Below are positions 17,714 to 26,361 of a stretch of DNA of 64,000 nt, piece by piece; position 1 is the stretch's first letter; the number at the start of each line of letters is the position of its first letter. This DNA comes from Bog-473 sp963728845. GTDB lineage: Bacteria; Actinomycetota; Acidimicrobiia; Acidimicrobiales; RAAP-2. The DNA lies in the NCBI GenBank assembly GCA_963728845.1, contig CAVSLS010000026.1, positions 124,001 to 188,000 on the forward strand, in the 5' to 3' direction. A model generated the notes under the pieces. It worked only from the letters and a program-made list of their open reading frames with translations, made no database searches and was not told where the DNA came from. The translations under genes were made by a program, and so were the position numbers.

Positions 17714-18424
17714 ATGAGCTCCAGCGCCCGCGCGGTGGCGTCCGGCCTGGTGGGGGAGCGGCGCATGGCGACCTGGCTCATGCACGTCCCGGTCCTGGCG
17801 GATCCCGCTGCCACCGTGCCCGACTGGTGGGCGGATGCCGGCTCGGGCGGCGGCTGGCTCTGGGCGCATGGCTCCCAGCTCATCGACCAGATCCGTGTCA
17901 CCTTGGGCGAATTCGAGGCCGTGAGCGCCTCCCTCGTCCACGTCGTCGACCGGCCCTCGATGAGTGCCGACGACGGCTTCATCGTGCACTTCCGGATGCG
18001 CAACGGTGCCGTGGGGGTGATGCAGTCGACGGCGGGCGACCGGGGCGTCCTCGTCGAGACCCGGGTCACCGGGTCCACCGGGGCGGCGTGGATCGAGGGG
18101 GTGGGGGCCGAGGTCAAGGTGGTGGACGCGGCCGGGGTCCGCACCCTGCCGTTCCCCGACGACCTGCGGGTGGACGCGGCACCGCCGCTGCCGGAAGGGG
18201 CGACGACGACCACCTACGAGAAGATGATCACCTTCGGGGTCGAGTACGGGCCGTACGTGCGCCTGGCCGCGGCCTTTCGCGACCGCATCCGCGGGGGAGC
18301 GGTCACCTCCGTCCCCGAGCCGGCGACGTTCGTCGACGGCGTGGCGCAGATGGCCGTGCTCGATGCCATCATGAGTTCGGCCGCCGCCGGTGGGCGCTGG
18401 ACGACCGTAGGACAGGACATCTGA
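17714..18424 (+). pseudogene. Gfo/Idh/MocA family oxidoreductase, N-terminal domain missing
   Basis: The 236 residues match the C-terminal alpha/beta domain of Gfo/Idh/MocA dehydrogenases: GLVGERRMATWLMHVP, WWADAGSGGGWLWAHGSQLIDQ with the active-site His region, VMQSTAGDRGV and a final helix VAQMAVLDAIMSSAAAG. The NAD-binding Rossmann domain (normally about 120 residues) is absent upstream, so the gene is 5'-truncated and probably non-functional. ATG 17714 may be fortuitous. It is followed within 10 bases by the next gene, so it was probably the first gene of a small operon with an unknown protein and a cupin. Confidence 0.7.
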
Positions 18425-18430
18425 AGGATC

Positions 18431-19077
18431 ATGGAAGACCGAACCACCACCGGCCTGTATCTCGAACTCGGTGACGGCTCCCCGGACCAGATGCGCCGGC
18501 GCTGCCGAAGCGCTGGCGGCTCGCACCGGGGTCGACCGGGTCACCTGGTGGGCGAACTGCGTGCCCGGTCGCCAGGACCTCCCCATGCGGATCGCCGACG
18601 GGTCGATGCTGGCCGTGGCCGAGGTGGCGGCGAGCTTCACCGCGCCCGAGGCACCCGCCCTGACCACGGCGCACTGCTTCCGCCGCCATCCGCGTCCCAG
18701 TCAGGGTGTCCTCACCGGACGCCCGACCACGGGCCTCCTGGTGGTGTGGATCAGCCCCAGGGAGCCCGAGCTCGCACAGGCGTCTGCGCGACTGGGGTGA
18801 CTTCGTCCACATCCGCCACATAGCGGCGGCGGGCATCCCGGGCTTCACCCAGATCTCGGTCTACGAGAACGTCGCGCCGGTTGACCCCATGTTCATGCAC
18901 TTCTACGAGTTCGACGGCGATGACGCCGAGGCGACGTTCTCCACGATGATCGAGTACGTGGCCCCACGGATCGGGGGTGTCGACAGCGAGTCCTTCACCG
19001 CGTGGGCCGATTGGCGAGCCGGGCACGGCAGGCTGTTCTATTGCAACACCTTCCAGTTCCTCGGCGAAGTGCGCTGA
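18431..19077 (+). CDS. Unknown protein, possibly dimeric alpha/beta-barrel type (two frameshifts)
   Basis: Three frames join into one protein of about 215 residues: TGLYLELGDGSPDQ to about 18496; then AEALAARTGVDRVTWWANC and TTGLLVVWISPREPEL to about 18783; then LRDWGDFVHIRHIAAAGIPG, ISVYENVAP and FYEFDGDDAEATF to the stop. Both breaks are one extra base. The repeated strand-helix-strand pattern and short Y/F-rich strands suggest two ferredoxin-like halves, as in EthD or stress-responsive A/B barrels. That is weak inference. It lies 6 bases after the truncated oxidoreductase and 1 base before the cupin. Confidence 0.6.
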
Positions 19078-19078
19078 A

Positions 19079-19589
19079 GTGGAACCGGTCTTTCGCCATC
19101 TCGACGATCCCGACGTCCGTTGGCAGCAGGTGAAGGCCGTCCGCAAGGCGGACGGGACAACGGCCTCCGTGTGGGAGAAATGGTTGGCGTTCTCACCAGA
19201 TCCGCAGTACCTCTCTCTGTATGCCAAGTGGGACCCGGGCGTCGTCGTCCGTCGTCACGGCCACAACAGCCCGCACGTGCTCTTCGTCATCGACGGCGAC
19301 ATGTGGTGCGGCGACCGACATTGCCCGGCGGGCACGCACATCGAGCTGCCGTTGGGCGCGGCCTTCGGGCCCTTCGTCGCCGGCGAACGCGGCACCGTGT
19401 TGCTCGAAGTCATGATGGGGGACCCCCGGTCCTGGGGTGACAACCCCGAGGCGTTCGAGCAGGCGCTCGCCGAACGTGGGGCGACGAGCCCTCGCCGACC
19501 CCGAGATCGAGCTCCCCGGGTGGCTCGAGGACCTGCGCTCACGGTGGGTGGCCCACGACTCTGACCAGCACTCGCCCAATCCTTCGTGA
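19079..19589 (+). CDS. Cupin-domain protein (frameshift near 19490)
   Basis: The product carries a cupin barrel: VVVRRHGHNSPHVLFVIDGD (metal-ligand histidines in H-x-H), WCGDRHCPAGTHIELP and the second motif with FGPFVAGERGTVLLEV. It could be a small-molecule dioxygenase or isomerase, or a non-catalytic binder. After ALAERGAT one extra base shifts the frame; the correct end is ALADPEIELPGWLEDLRSRW, stopping at 19589. GTG 19079 follows the upstream stop by 1 base. With its neighbours it resembles a sugar or aromatic catabolic gene set, but the substrate is unknown. Confidence 0.7.
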
Positions 19590-19715
19590 CCCACCTCACG
19601 GCAGGTGCTCGGCCACTCTGCAGCCTGTCCGAGGCCGTCATCCGAGGACGCTCGTGATCGGGGTGTGACAGCGCGTGGGCGTTTTGAATGCCCGTTGCGT
19701 AGTCTGACCTGCCTG

Positions 19716-20405
19716 ATGCGCAGACGACCGATTGTCGCAGTGCTCCTGGGGGGCACGATGGTGGCCGCACTGTCGGGGTGTAGTCCCGCTGCGACCGCAT
19801 CTCCGTCCGCCGCACCGACGGACCCGACGACCACGTGGATCGACCTCGGATACCTGGGCAATTCGGTCACCAGGGACATGGCCGGCGTGACCAGCGCCAC
19901 CCTGCCCTATACGACCGCTCTCAACGCGGCATTCGCAGACCTCGCCAAACAGGAGCTGAAGATGACTCTGGACGACGGCGCGATCCAGAACGATCGGTTC
20001 GGCCGGGGCTGCAGTCCGGCGGACGCGTCAGGCTACGCGAGCTGCGAATCGAGCGAAAAACAGTTGGTGGCGAATGCAGAGACCGACGCCACGGGCACGC
20101 AGGCGCGGATCGATGCGGACTTCCAACAAGCTGCGTTCGCCGCCAGGGCCTACCAGTCCGTGCTCGGCGTCTTCATCGGCCAGATGGTGGCTCTGCCGTG
20201 GCCCGTCTCCCTCGACAAGTACTTCAAGACACTGATCACGGCTGCACGGTCGTACCGCAGAGAGATCTTGCTCGAATCCAGTATCTCGCCGACCACGTCA
20301 CAGTCGAGCCTTTCGGCGTTTGCCGTCAAGAGCGGTAGAGGCATGCGGAACGTCAACGCGGCCATGAGGGCGCTGAAGGCTGCGCTTCTGCGGGAACGCA
20401 CGTAG
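19716..20405 (+). CDS. Putative lipoprotein of unknown function
   Basis: The 229-residue product starts MRRRPIVAVLLGG and has a lipobox AALSGC near residue 22, so it should be exported, lipidated on Cys and anchored to the outer face of the membrane. The mature part is helical with a Cys pair (FGRGCSPADASGYASCES). No family was recognised. TAGTCT lies 10 nt upstream of the ATG. It is the first gene with no frameshift in the 19.7-35.6 kb segment. Confidence 0.65.
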   Translation: MRRRPIVAVLLGGTMVAALSGCSPAATASPSAAPTDPTTTWIDLGYLGNSVTRDMAGVTSATLPYTTALNAAFADLAKQELKMTLDDGAIQNDRFGRGCSPADASGYASCESSEKQLVANAETDATGTQARIDADFQQAAFAARAYQSVLGVFIGQMVALPWPVSLDKYFKTLITAARSYRREILLESSISPTTSQSSLSAFAVKSGRGMRNVNAAMRALKAALLRERT

Positions 20406-20460
20406 GGACGACCTTATCGGCCGCCCTCGACCCTCCCCCCGCTTGCGGCATGCTTCACGG

Positions 20461-20952
20461 GTGGGCCTGCACGAAGAGATCCGGCTGCGCGATCAGCCAG
20501 CAGGATCCGGAGACATCTGCCGCACGATCTTGGACCGTCTTCCGGACTGGTTTGGTATCCCGGCAGCGGTCGAGGACTACACCGCGGTGGCCGATCGATC
20601 ACCAACGGTCATCGCCTCGTTGGGGGACAGGGACGTTGGATTGCTGACCCTGGTGAGTCACAGCCCATACGCAGCCGAGATCTATGTCATGGCTGTACTG
20701 CCTGAGTTTCATCGCCAAGGTATCGGTCGGGCGTTGATTGCGCATGCCGAACACGTCCTCGCCGCTGATGGCGTTGAGTTCCTTCAAGTGAAGACGCGCG
20801 GTCCGAGCAGGCCGGACGAGGGGTATGACAGGACCCGTGCCTTCTATTCGAACTACGGCTTTCGACCGCTCGAAGAGTTCCCCGACCTGTGGGACTCGGA
20901 GAACCCCGCCCTGCAAATGATCAAGGTGGTCTCAGCTTCCGGGCCGTCGTAA
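20461..20952 (+). CDS. GNAT-family N-acetyltransferase
   Basis: The 163-residue protein has GNAT motif A: IYVMAVLPEFHRQGIGRALI (acetyl-CoA pyrophosphate loop R-x-x-G-I-G-x-A), followed by a strand FLQVKTRG and the motif B helix TRAFYSNYGFRPLEEFP. It presumably acetylates a small amine or aminoglycoside-like substrate; the substrate is not predictable. GTG 20461 gives a typical N-terminus (LHEEIRLRD). A TTG at 20443 is an alternative start. The gene stands alone. Confidence 0.8.
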   Translation: MGLHEEIRLRDQPAGSGDICRTILDRLPDWFGIPAAVEDYTAVADRSPTVIASLGDRDVGLLTLVSHSPYAAEIYVMAVLPEFHRQGIGRALIAHAEHVLAADGVEFLQVKTRGPSRPDEGYDRTRAFYSNYGFRPLEEFPDLWDSENPALQMIKVVSASGPS

Positions 20953-21060
20953 CGACTCAGGTCCGGCGTGCGGTGACAGCATGGCCCTCTCTTCTCACCG
21001 CAGCCGCGACGGCTCGTGCATTCGCAGCGTTCAGGGCGCCGATATCCGGCCAGCGCCGGG

Positions 21061-21294
21061 TCAAGGGGGACAGTGTTGGAGTGCGAAGCACAGGACCGGC
21101 CTGACGAGCACCGGACCGCGTTCGGCCACCGCGACTGGTGGCGTCGAAGTGGGACGAGACGTGCCGGACCCGCCCGACGTCGTCGTGATCAGCAGGGCGA
21201 TGAGTGCACCCACAAGGAGCGCGACGTGCGACCACATCACGGCTGAGCGGCGGTAGCGCCGTTGTTGGCGATGCCGGGCTTCGGGGACGAGCAC
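21061..21294 (-). CDS. Possible small single-span membrane protein
   Basis: From GTG 21294 the frame encodes about 77 residues: a basic N-terminus (ARHRQQRRYRRSAV), one membrane helix (VALLVGALIALLITTT) and a Ser/Pro-rich tail. The inside-positive layout looks genuine, and the gene is divergent from the GntR regulator at 21349. ATG 21237 is an alternative start. No family was recognised and no ribosome site is evident, so it may be spurious. Confidence 0.35.
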   Translation of the reverse strand: MLVPEARHRQQRRYRRSAVMWSHVALLVGALIALLITTTSGGSGTSRPTSTPPVAVAERGPVLVRPVLCFALQHCPP

Positions 21295-21334
21295 CCTCGA
21301 CGGGCGCCGACCTGTCGCTGACGACGGTGGACCG

Positions 21335-21365
21335 AATATAGTGCTACTATGTATAGCACTATATT
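21335..21365. promoter_or_regulatory. Palindromic operator containing the GntR start codon
   Basis: Two perfect 12-bp arms, AATATAGTGCTA (21335-21346) and TAGCACTATATT (21354-21365), flank a 7-bp spacer that contains the ATG (21349). The AT-rich dyad stands out against its surroundings. It has the size and symmetry of a dimeric GntR operator and would give tight autorepression of the regulator gene beside it. Confidence 0.7.
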
Positions 21366-21708
21366 GCATGTCAAGGTGGACCGCTCCGAAGGCGTCCCTC
21401 TGCACGATCAAGTGGCCGCCGAAATCCGCCATGCCATCGCGGCGGGTGAAGCGTCGCCGGGAGAGCGACTGCCACCCGCCAAGGACTTGGCCGCGGTGCT
21501 GGGCGTCAACACCAACACAGTGCTCCGTGCCCTGCGCGTCTTGCGAGACGAAGGACTTTTGGATTTTCGGCGCGGCCGGGGCGTCACCGTGGCCGGCTCG
21601 GTCCCCGATGGCGCCGTCATCGAAAAGGTACGCGAGCTTCTGGAGTTCGCTCGCTTCCACGGGTACCGAAGCGAAGACGTGGTGGAGATCGTGCAATCGC
21701 TTTCGTAG
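21349..21708 (+). CDS. GntR-family regulator, YtrA-like
   Basis: The 119-residue protein has an N-terminal winged-helix DNA-binding domain of GntR type (PLHDQVAAEIRHAIAAG, RLPPAKDLAAVLGVNTNTVLRALRVL, GLLDFRRGRGVTVAG) and only a short helical C-terminus, the plan of the YtrA subfamily. Such regulators often control ABC exporters, but none lies directly downstream here. ATG 21349 lies inside the operator palindrome; TTG 21364 would give a more usual N-terminus and place the operator wholly upstream. No Shine-Dalgarno is visible for either. Confidence 0.85.
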   Translation: MYSTILHVKVDRSEGVPLHDQVAAEIRHAIAAGEASPGERLPPAKDLAAVLGVNTNTVLRALRVLRDEGLLDFRRGRGVTVAGSVPDGAVIEKVRELLEFARFHGYRSEDVVEIVQSLS

Positions 21709-22009
21709 GTCGTACCCGCTCCCGGCGTCAGGGAACCGCACTGCGCCGCCCCGGAGGGTCGCCATCGTCATGCTCGGGCCTTGGCACTCGTTGCGGCGCA
21801 GTCTCATGGGCACGCTCCGTCATACATGGGATCGGGAGGCGGCGTCGTGCCAGTCCTGGTGTCGAACATCGGCTTGGGCAGCCAATAGACGTAGCCGCAG
21901 GCTGGACGATCTGGACATGGTGCCCGAGGACTGACCCAGGTCCGGCGAGTTGAACTCACCCGTGCCGTGGGATCAAGGCAATGCGGATGCCCGTCAAGCC
22001 GAGGCAACC
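21709..22009. other. Gene-free stretch after the GntR gene
   Basis: About 300 bases without a convincing gene. A minus-strand frame at 21804-22007 ends in YWLPKPMFDTRTG and PPPDPMYDGAC, which looks protein-like, but it has no ribosome site and no recognised family. No terminator hairpin with a T-run was seen. Confidence 0.4.
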
Positions 22010-22015
22010 TAGCCT
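22010..22015 (+). promoter_or_regulatory. Putative -10 box, leaderless SDR gene
   Basis: TAGCCT lies 6 nt before the ATG at 22022 and no Shine-Dalgarno is present, the arrangement of a leaderless actinobacterial transcript. Confidence 0.5.
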
Positions 22016-22021
22016 GACGAC

Positions 22022-23017
22022 ATGGCAGAGGGAAAGGTCCTCGTCACAGGCAGTTCAGGGCATCTGGGAGAGGCTCTCGTTCGAACTTTGCGCGCCCAAG
22101 GCAGAGAGGTACTCGGCCTCGATGTGCTCGACTCGCCCTTCACATCCCGCGTCGGGTCAATCGCCGATCACGGCGCTGTAAGGGACTGCATGCAGGGTGT
22201 GCAATCAGTCCTGCATACAGCGACCCTCCACAAGCCCCACATCGGCACTCACGACCGCCAGGCGTTCATCGAAACGAACGTGGTTGGGACCACGGTCCTG
22301 TTGGAAGAGGCAGTGGCGGCGGGTGTCACCCGGTTTGTCTTCACCAGTACGACGAGTGCCTTCGGACAGTCACTCGTTCCGCCCCCCGGATCGCCCGCCA
22401 CTTGGATCACCGAGGACGTTGCTCCCGTTCCGAGGAATATCTATGGCGCGACGAAGACGGCTGCAGAGGACGTGTGTGAGTTGATTGCGCGGGACCATGG
22501 TTTGTCGATAGTGGTCTTGCGTACATCTCGGTTTTTCCCCGAAAGAGACGACAACTTCGAGTTCAGATCCGTGTTTGTCGACGAAAACATCAAATCCAAT
22601 GAGTATCTCTACCGGCGCGTCGATATCGAGGACGTCGTCAGCGCCCATCTGCTCGCTGAAGACCTCGCCCCCGCTCTCGGGTTTGCCAAGTACGTCATCA
22701 GCGCAACTTCCCCGTTCGCCCGTGAGGATGCGGCCGAGCTTGTCCGAGATGCCCCGGCCGTCGTTCGCCGGCTCTTTCCCGACCAAGCTGCAGAGTACGC
22801 CAGACGGGGATGGAAGATGTTTCCACGCATCGAACGTGTTTATGACAACGCCCGGGCTCGTTCCGAACTGGGTTGGGCTCCCCACTACGACTTTCGTAGC
22901 GTCCTGGACCACCTCAAGTCGGACCAAGACCCCAGGAGCCTACTCGCGAGGATGATTGGTGCGAAGGGCTACCACGAAGTTACGACGGATCCGTATACCG
23001 TGCGGGTGAGCGACTGA
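22022..23017 (+). CDS. NAD-dependent epimerase/dehydratase (extended SDR)
   Basis: The 331-residue product has the extended-SDR nucleotide motif VLVTGSSGHLGEAL at the N-terminus, a TSTTSAFG strand with the catalytic Ser/Thr, and the Tyr-Lys pair in IYGATKTAAEDVCEL. The substrate half contains VLRTSRFFPE and ends with WAPHYDFRSVLDHL. It probably acts on a nucleotide sugar or a related metabolite. It is a single gene with a leaderless-type promoter and no enzyme neighbours that would define a pathway. Confidence 0.85.
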   Translation: MAEGKVLVTGSSGHLGEALVRTLRAQGREVLGLDVLDSPFTSRVGSIADHGAVRDCMQGVQSVLHTATLHKPHIGTHDRQAFIETNVVGTTVLLEEAVAAGVTRFVFTSTTSAFGQSLVPPPGSPATWITEDVAPVPRNIYGATKTAAEDVCELIARDHGLSIVVLRTSRFFPERDDNFEFRSVFVDENIKSNEYLYRRVDIEDVVSAHLLAEDLAPALGFAKYVISATSPFAREDAAELVRDAPAVVRRLFPDQAAEYARRGWKMFPRIERVYDNARARSELGWAPHYDFRSVLDHLKSDQDPRSLLARMIGAKGYHEVTTDPYTVRVSD

Positions 23018-23198
23018 GCTAGGAGGCGTGCCGAGGTTCCCATCGTCCATGGCGACATCGTTCGGGGGCAATCAAGCAGGACGACCGTAACGAAGGATCG
23101 ACTTAGCCTGCTGCTGCAATGGCGATCTCGATGAGTCGTGCAACAGGTCCACTACGATACGTGGTCCACCAACGGGACGCGGGAACAGGAGGTGATTG

Positions 23199-24053
23199 GT
23201 GAGCGTCATCCCGGTCGAGCTCGACCTCTCCTTCAGCGACGACGGGCACCGGCTGGTCTACGACCTCTACGGCTCGTCCGCTGCCCCTCTGGTCGTCTAT
23301 CTGCATGGTCTGCTGCTGGACGCAGAGCTCAACCGCGGCATCGCCCAGGCTCTGGCCGAGCAGGGCTACCGCGTCGCCCTGCTCGACCTGCTCGGCCACG
23401 GGCGCTCTGACAAGCCGACCCATGCGTCGAGCTATCGCATCGACAGCTACGCGGACCAGGTGATTGCCCTGCTCGACCACCTCGGAGTGGAGAAGGCCGT
23501 GCTTGGGGGCATCTCGCTCGGCGCCAACGTCAGCTTGTTCGCGGCGGCCCACTACCCCGGGCGCGTACAGGCGTTGGTGCTCGAGATGCCGGTGCTGGAG
23601 AGGGCCGTTCCGGCGGCGGCGATGATATTCGTGCCCATGGTGCTCGCTGCGCATTACGGGCGGCGGGTGCTCAACGTCACTTCTTGGCTGCTGAGTCGTG
23701 CTCCCCGGACGAGGTTCGGCCCGTTCAACAGCGTGCTGAACGCGCTCTCGTTGCCTCCGGACTCGACGTCCGCCGTGCTGCACGGAGTGCTGGTCGGTCC
23801 GGTGGCCCCCACCCAGGAACAGCGCCGGATCATCGCCGTCCCGACGCTCGTACTGGCACACCGCAACGATCTCATCCACCCCTTCGACGACGCCGTAGGC
23901 CTCGTGGCGCGCATGCCGAACGCGGCACTCGTCCGGGCGCGCTCACCGTTGGAGTTGCGGCTCCAACCCGGGCGGCTCACCAAGGAGATCGTGGCGTTCC
24001 TCTCTGACGTCGAGCCCGCGTCGACCCGCCGTCCATCGGACCGTTCCGCCTGA
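23199..24053 (+). CDS. Alpha/beta hydrolase (canonical catalytic His not found)
   Basis: The 284-residue protein has YLHGLLLDAE (oxyanion hole), LDLLGHGRSDKP and the nucleophile elbow GGISLGAN with Ser106; LAHRNDLIHPFDDAV supplies the likely acid region. The usual C-terminal His motif is missing: the corresponding stretch reads RARSPLELRLQPGRLTKEI. It may therefore be non-hydrolytic or use another His. GTG 23199 has AGGAGG 6 nt upstream. A TTG lies 3 bases earlier in frame. Confidence 0.82.
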   Translation: MSVIPVELDLSFSDDGHRLVYDLYGSSAAPLVVYLHGLLLDAELNRGIAQALAEQGYRVALLDLLGHGRSDKPTHASSYRIDSYADQVIALLDHLGVEKAVLGGISLGANVSLFAAAHYPGRVQALVLEMPVLERAVPAAAMIFVPMVLAAHYGRRVLNVTSWLLSRAPRTRFGPFNSVLNALSLPPDSTSAVLHGVLVGPVAPTQEQRRIIAVPTLVLAHRNDLIHPFDDAVGLVARMPNAALVRARSPLELRLQPGRLTKEIVAFLSDVEPASTRRPSDRSA

Positions 24054-24257
24054 CCCTAGGAGCATGGTCGGGCCCCCGCAGTCGGTCGGTATTGGGACGC
24101 GTCCTTGGCCCGCCGCTCGGCGGTAGGTGTCACACAGCCGGTTCACAGGGCCATCCCCGATGTGTCTCAGGATGATGTCCCGTCGTTCCGGGATGGGATC
24201 TGGGACGTGACCCTGCGGAACTGATTTGCACTACGGAGAACCTGGAACGCGTCTGTC

Positions 24258-24263
24258 TAGGAT
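24258..24263 (+). promoter_or_regulatory. Putative -10 box, leaderless GT2 gene
   Basis: TAGGAT ends 6 nt before the GTG at 24270, without a Shine-Dalgarno, suggesting transcription starts at the start codon. Confidence 0.5.
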
Positions 24264-24269
24264 CCACCC

Positions 24270-25118
24270 GTGATCAGCGTCATCGTCCCGGTGCGCAACG
24301 GCATGCCGTGGCTGGAGCAGCAACTTCGGGCCTTGTCCGTACAACGGTGTGAGGAGCCCTGGGAAGTGGTCGTTGCCGACAACGGCTCCACCGACGAGAG
24401 CAGATTGGTGGTGCAGGAATGGGCACGTGCCTTCCCCATGATCCGTCTCGTGGACGCTTCGAAGGTCGTCGGGCCCGGAGCCACACGAAATGCGGGCGTT
24501 CGGGCGGCCCAGGGCGAGCTACTGGCCTTCTGTGACGCCGATGATGTCGTGCAGCCGGGTTGGCTGGCAGCGCACGTTCTGGCCTTGGCCGAAGCGGACG
24601 CCTCCGGAGGCGTGATTGACTTCTGGTCGCTGAATGGGCTGGCCCCGCCTTCCCCGCCCTCTTGTGCCTCTCCGCCCGCCATGAGCCAATTCGGCTTCCT
24701 GCCCGCGGCCATGAGTTGCAACCTGGCTGTTCGGCGACCCGTCTTCGAGGAACTCGGCGGCTTTGCGAAAGACCTGATGACCGGCGAGGACTACGACCTG
24801 TGCTGGCGCCTACAGCTCTCTGGACATCGCTATGTCTTGAGCACGGATGCTGTGGTAGCCAGGCGTGAGCGGCAAGGCTTCAAAGTGGTATTGAGCCGGT
24901 TCACCGCCTACGGACGGTGCGGCCCGGCGCTCTACCGTCGGTACAAAGCCCAAGGCCTCAGACGCGACCTGGTTGTCGCTGCCAAGACATGGGTGTGGTT
25001 GGCCGTATCCTCGCCACGGCTGTTGCGGCCCGAATTTCGCGCTCGTTGGGCGAGCATTGCCGGTTGGAGAATTGGTCGTTTGGTGGAGTCGGTACGACAG
25101 AGGGTGCTCTTCCCGTGA
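24270..25118 (+). CDS. Family 2 glycosyltransferase
   Basis: The 282-residue GT-A enzyme shows SVIVPVRNGMPWLE, VVVADNGSTDES, ATRNAGVRAAQGELLAFCDADD (DxD-type metal site) and a GEDYDLCWRL motif with the catalytic acidic residues. It likely transfers a nucleotide-activated sugar to a cell-envelope or glycolipid acceptor. There are no membrane helices and no glycan genes nearby, so the acceptor is unknown. The frame is intact. Confidence 0.85.
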   Translation: MISVIVPVRNGMPWLEQQLRALSVQRCEEPWEVVVADNGSTDESRLVVQEWARAFPMIRLVDASKVVGPGATRNAGVRAAQGELLAFCDADDVVQPGWLAAHVLALAEADASGGVIDFWSLNGLAPPSPPSCASPPAMSQFGFLPAAMSCNLAVRRPVFEELGGFAKDLMTGEDYDLCWRLQLSGHRYVLSTDAVVARRERQGFKVVLSRFTAYGRCGPALYRRYKAQGLRRDLVVAAKTWVWLAVSSPRLLRPEFRARWASIAGWRIGRLVESVRQRVLFP

Positions 25119-25801
25119 GAGGTGCGAACGGTACGCGCTCGCCCATCCTGGATCCCACCGACGTTGCTGGTGCACCCCTTCCAGGTTTCTCATGGCGCGC
25201 TGGTGGGACGCCTTGAACCGATGCATGACAATTTGACCGCCTCAGCGAATGGGAGAACCGATATCGTGGCAACAGCGCAGCCGCAGCGGCATTCTGTTGG
25301 CGTGTCTGGCGAAGCTCATGTCGAGTGCGATCTCATCCAGCACCATGCAGACGTCTCTGAGGGCTGACGTCGATTCCTCAAGTGATACCTCTGTATGGCT
25401 GCGGGTGCGAACGGCTCGTCGTCTCTCGTCTTGGGCTTTGGTAGTGGGACGGGTTCACCGCTGACCCCACCCGATGTGGATTCCCTCGGGGCAGTGTCCT
25501 GTGTAGCCAACTGCGCCCGCGTCGCCGCGAGTTCACAGACGGGATCGAGCGTCAGCGACTGCCCAGTAGTAGCTCCGGAACTGGCGGCTCAGGCGTTGGA
25601 TGCCAAACATGATGTGGAGAAGCGGCGTGTTGGCGTGCATAGAGGTTCGCCTCGACCTGGCCTATGTGCTCGGTGTGACCTGAGGTCACTCCGGAAGCCG
25701 AATAGAGCGGCGATCAGTCCGTGTTGCCTACGTTCCCGAGGGTGCCACAGCAGGCACTTTTGGGATACTACGCCTAGGCACCGGTCAGCGGCACATTCTC
25801 G
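25119..25801. other. Gene-poor stretch, possibly decayed
   Basis: About 680 bases between the GT2 and the PPOX gene. Protein-like fragments can be read on the minus strand at about 25530-25640 (MHANTPLLHIMFGIQRL) and 25316-25510 (ESTSGGVSGEPVPLPKP), but none is long, has a ribosome site or matches a family I know. It may be the remnant of one or two lost genes. No inverted repeats or transposase signatures were noticed. Confidence 0.4.
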
Positions 25802-26245
25802 CTACTTGTCTGGACCCTTCCCGAACAGGACTTCTTTCGGCCAGTCCTGGCTGGTGACCAGGCGACGAGGGCGGTAGATGACAGTGAAGCAATTCTCGCG
25901 AACGGGAGCCCTCGCCGCGTCAAAGCCGTACTTGTCGGCCAACTTGCGCACCGTGCTGTCGTCGGGATCGGCGGTCAACTCCGTCGTGGCGCGGATCTCA
26001 AGAGTGCGGAGAGGATAGCTGAAGTCAATGATCAACAAGGCGCAGTTGGGATTGTGGCGCAGATCCTTGTATTGCCGAAGATCGGAGTAGGTTAAGCCCT
26101 TCAACTGCCCATCGCTGTCTATGAAGTACCAGACAGCTGCCGACCGTGGGCGGCCTTCTGCGTCGATTGTCGTCAGCGTTGCGGTCAGGGTTTTGCGGAG
26201 AAGGTCTCGGTGGCTCTTAGGTACGTCATTAAGAATGTAGGACAC
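25802..26245 (-). CDS. PPOX-class flavin/F420-binding protein
   Basis: The 147-residue product has the split-barrel pattern of the pyridoxamine-phosphate oxidase family: LTATLTTIDAEGRPRSAAVW, YSDLRQYKDLRHNPNCALLI and LEIRATTELTADPD. Actinobacterial members of this size often use F420 or FMN and act on xenobiotics or heme-like substrates. The cofactor cannot be fixed from sequence here. It is followed on the same strand by pstB at a 116-bp distance (pstB lies upstream of it). Confidence 0.78.
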   Translation of the reverse strand: MSYILNDVPKSHRDLLRKTLTATLTTIDAEGRPRSAAVWYFIDSDGQLKGLTYSDLRQYKDLRHNPNCALLIIDFSYPLRTLEIRATTELTADPDDSTVRKLADKYGFDAARAPVRENCFTVIYRPRRLVTSQDWPKEVLFGKGPDK

Positions 26246-26361
26246 GACCCCGCGGACCCCTCTGACTTAGTGGTGGTGCTTGACGGGAGCGTTGAGTCCG
26301 GGGAACATCGCGTGTGTGATCTGCTGCGGCCAAGGCACCAAGAGCCGCACGATCGACGAGG

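Noticed and set aside
25119..25801. Remnant of an insertion sequence
   Set aside because: No terminal inverted repeats, no DDE-type motifs, and the readable fragments match no transposase family I know.
25395..25877. 160-codon plus-strand frame
   Set aside because: Ser/Cys/Arg-rich translation without ribosome site, and it runs into the 3' end of the PPOX gene on the other strand.
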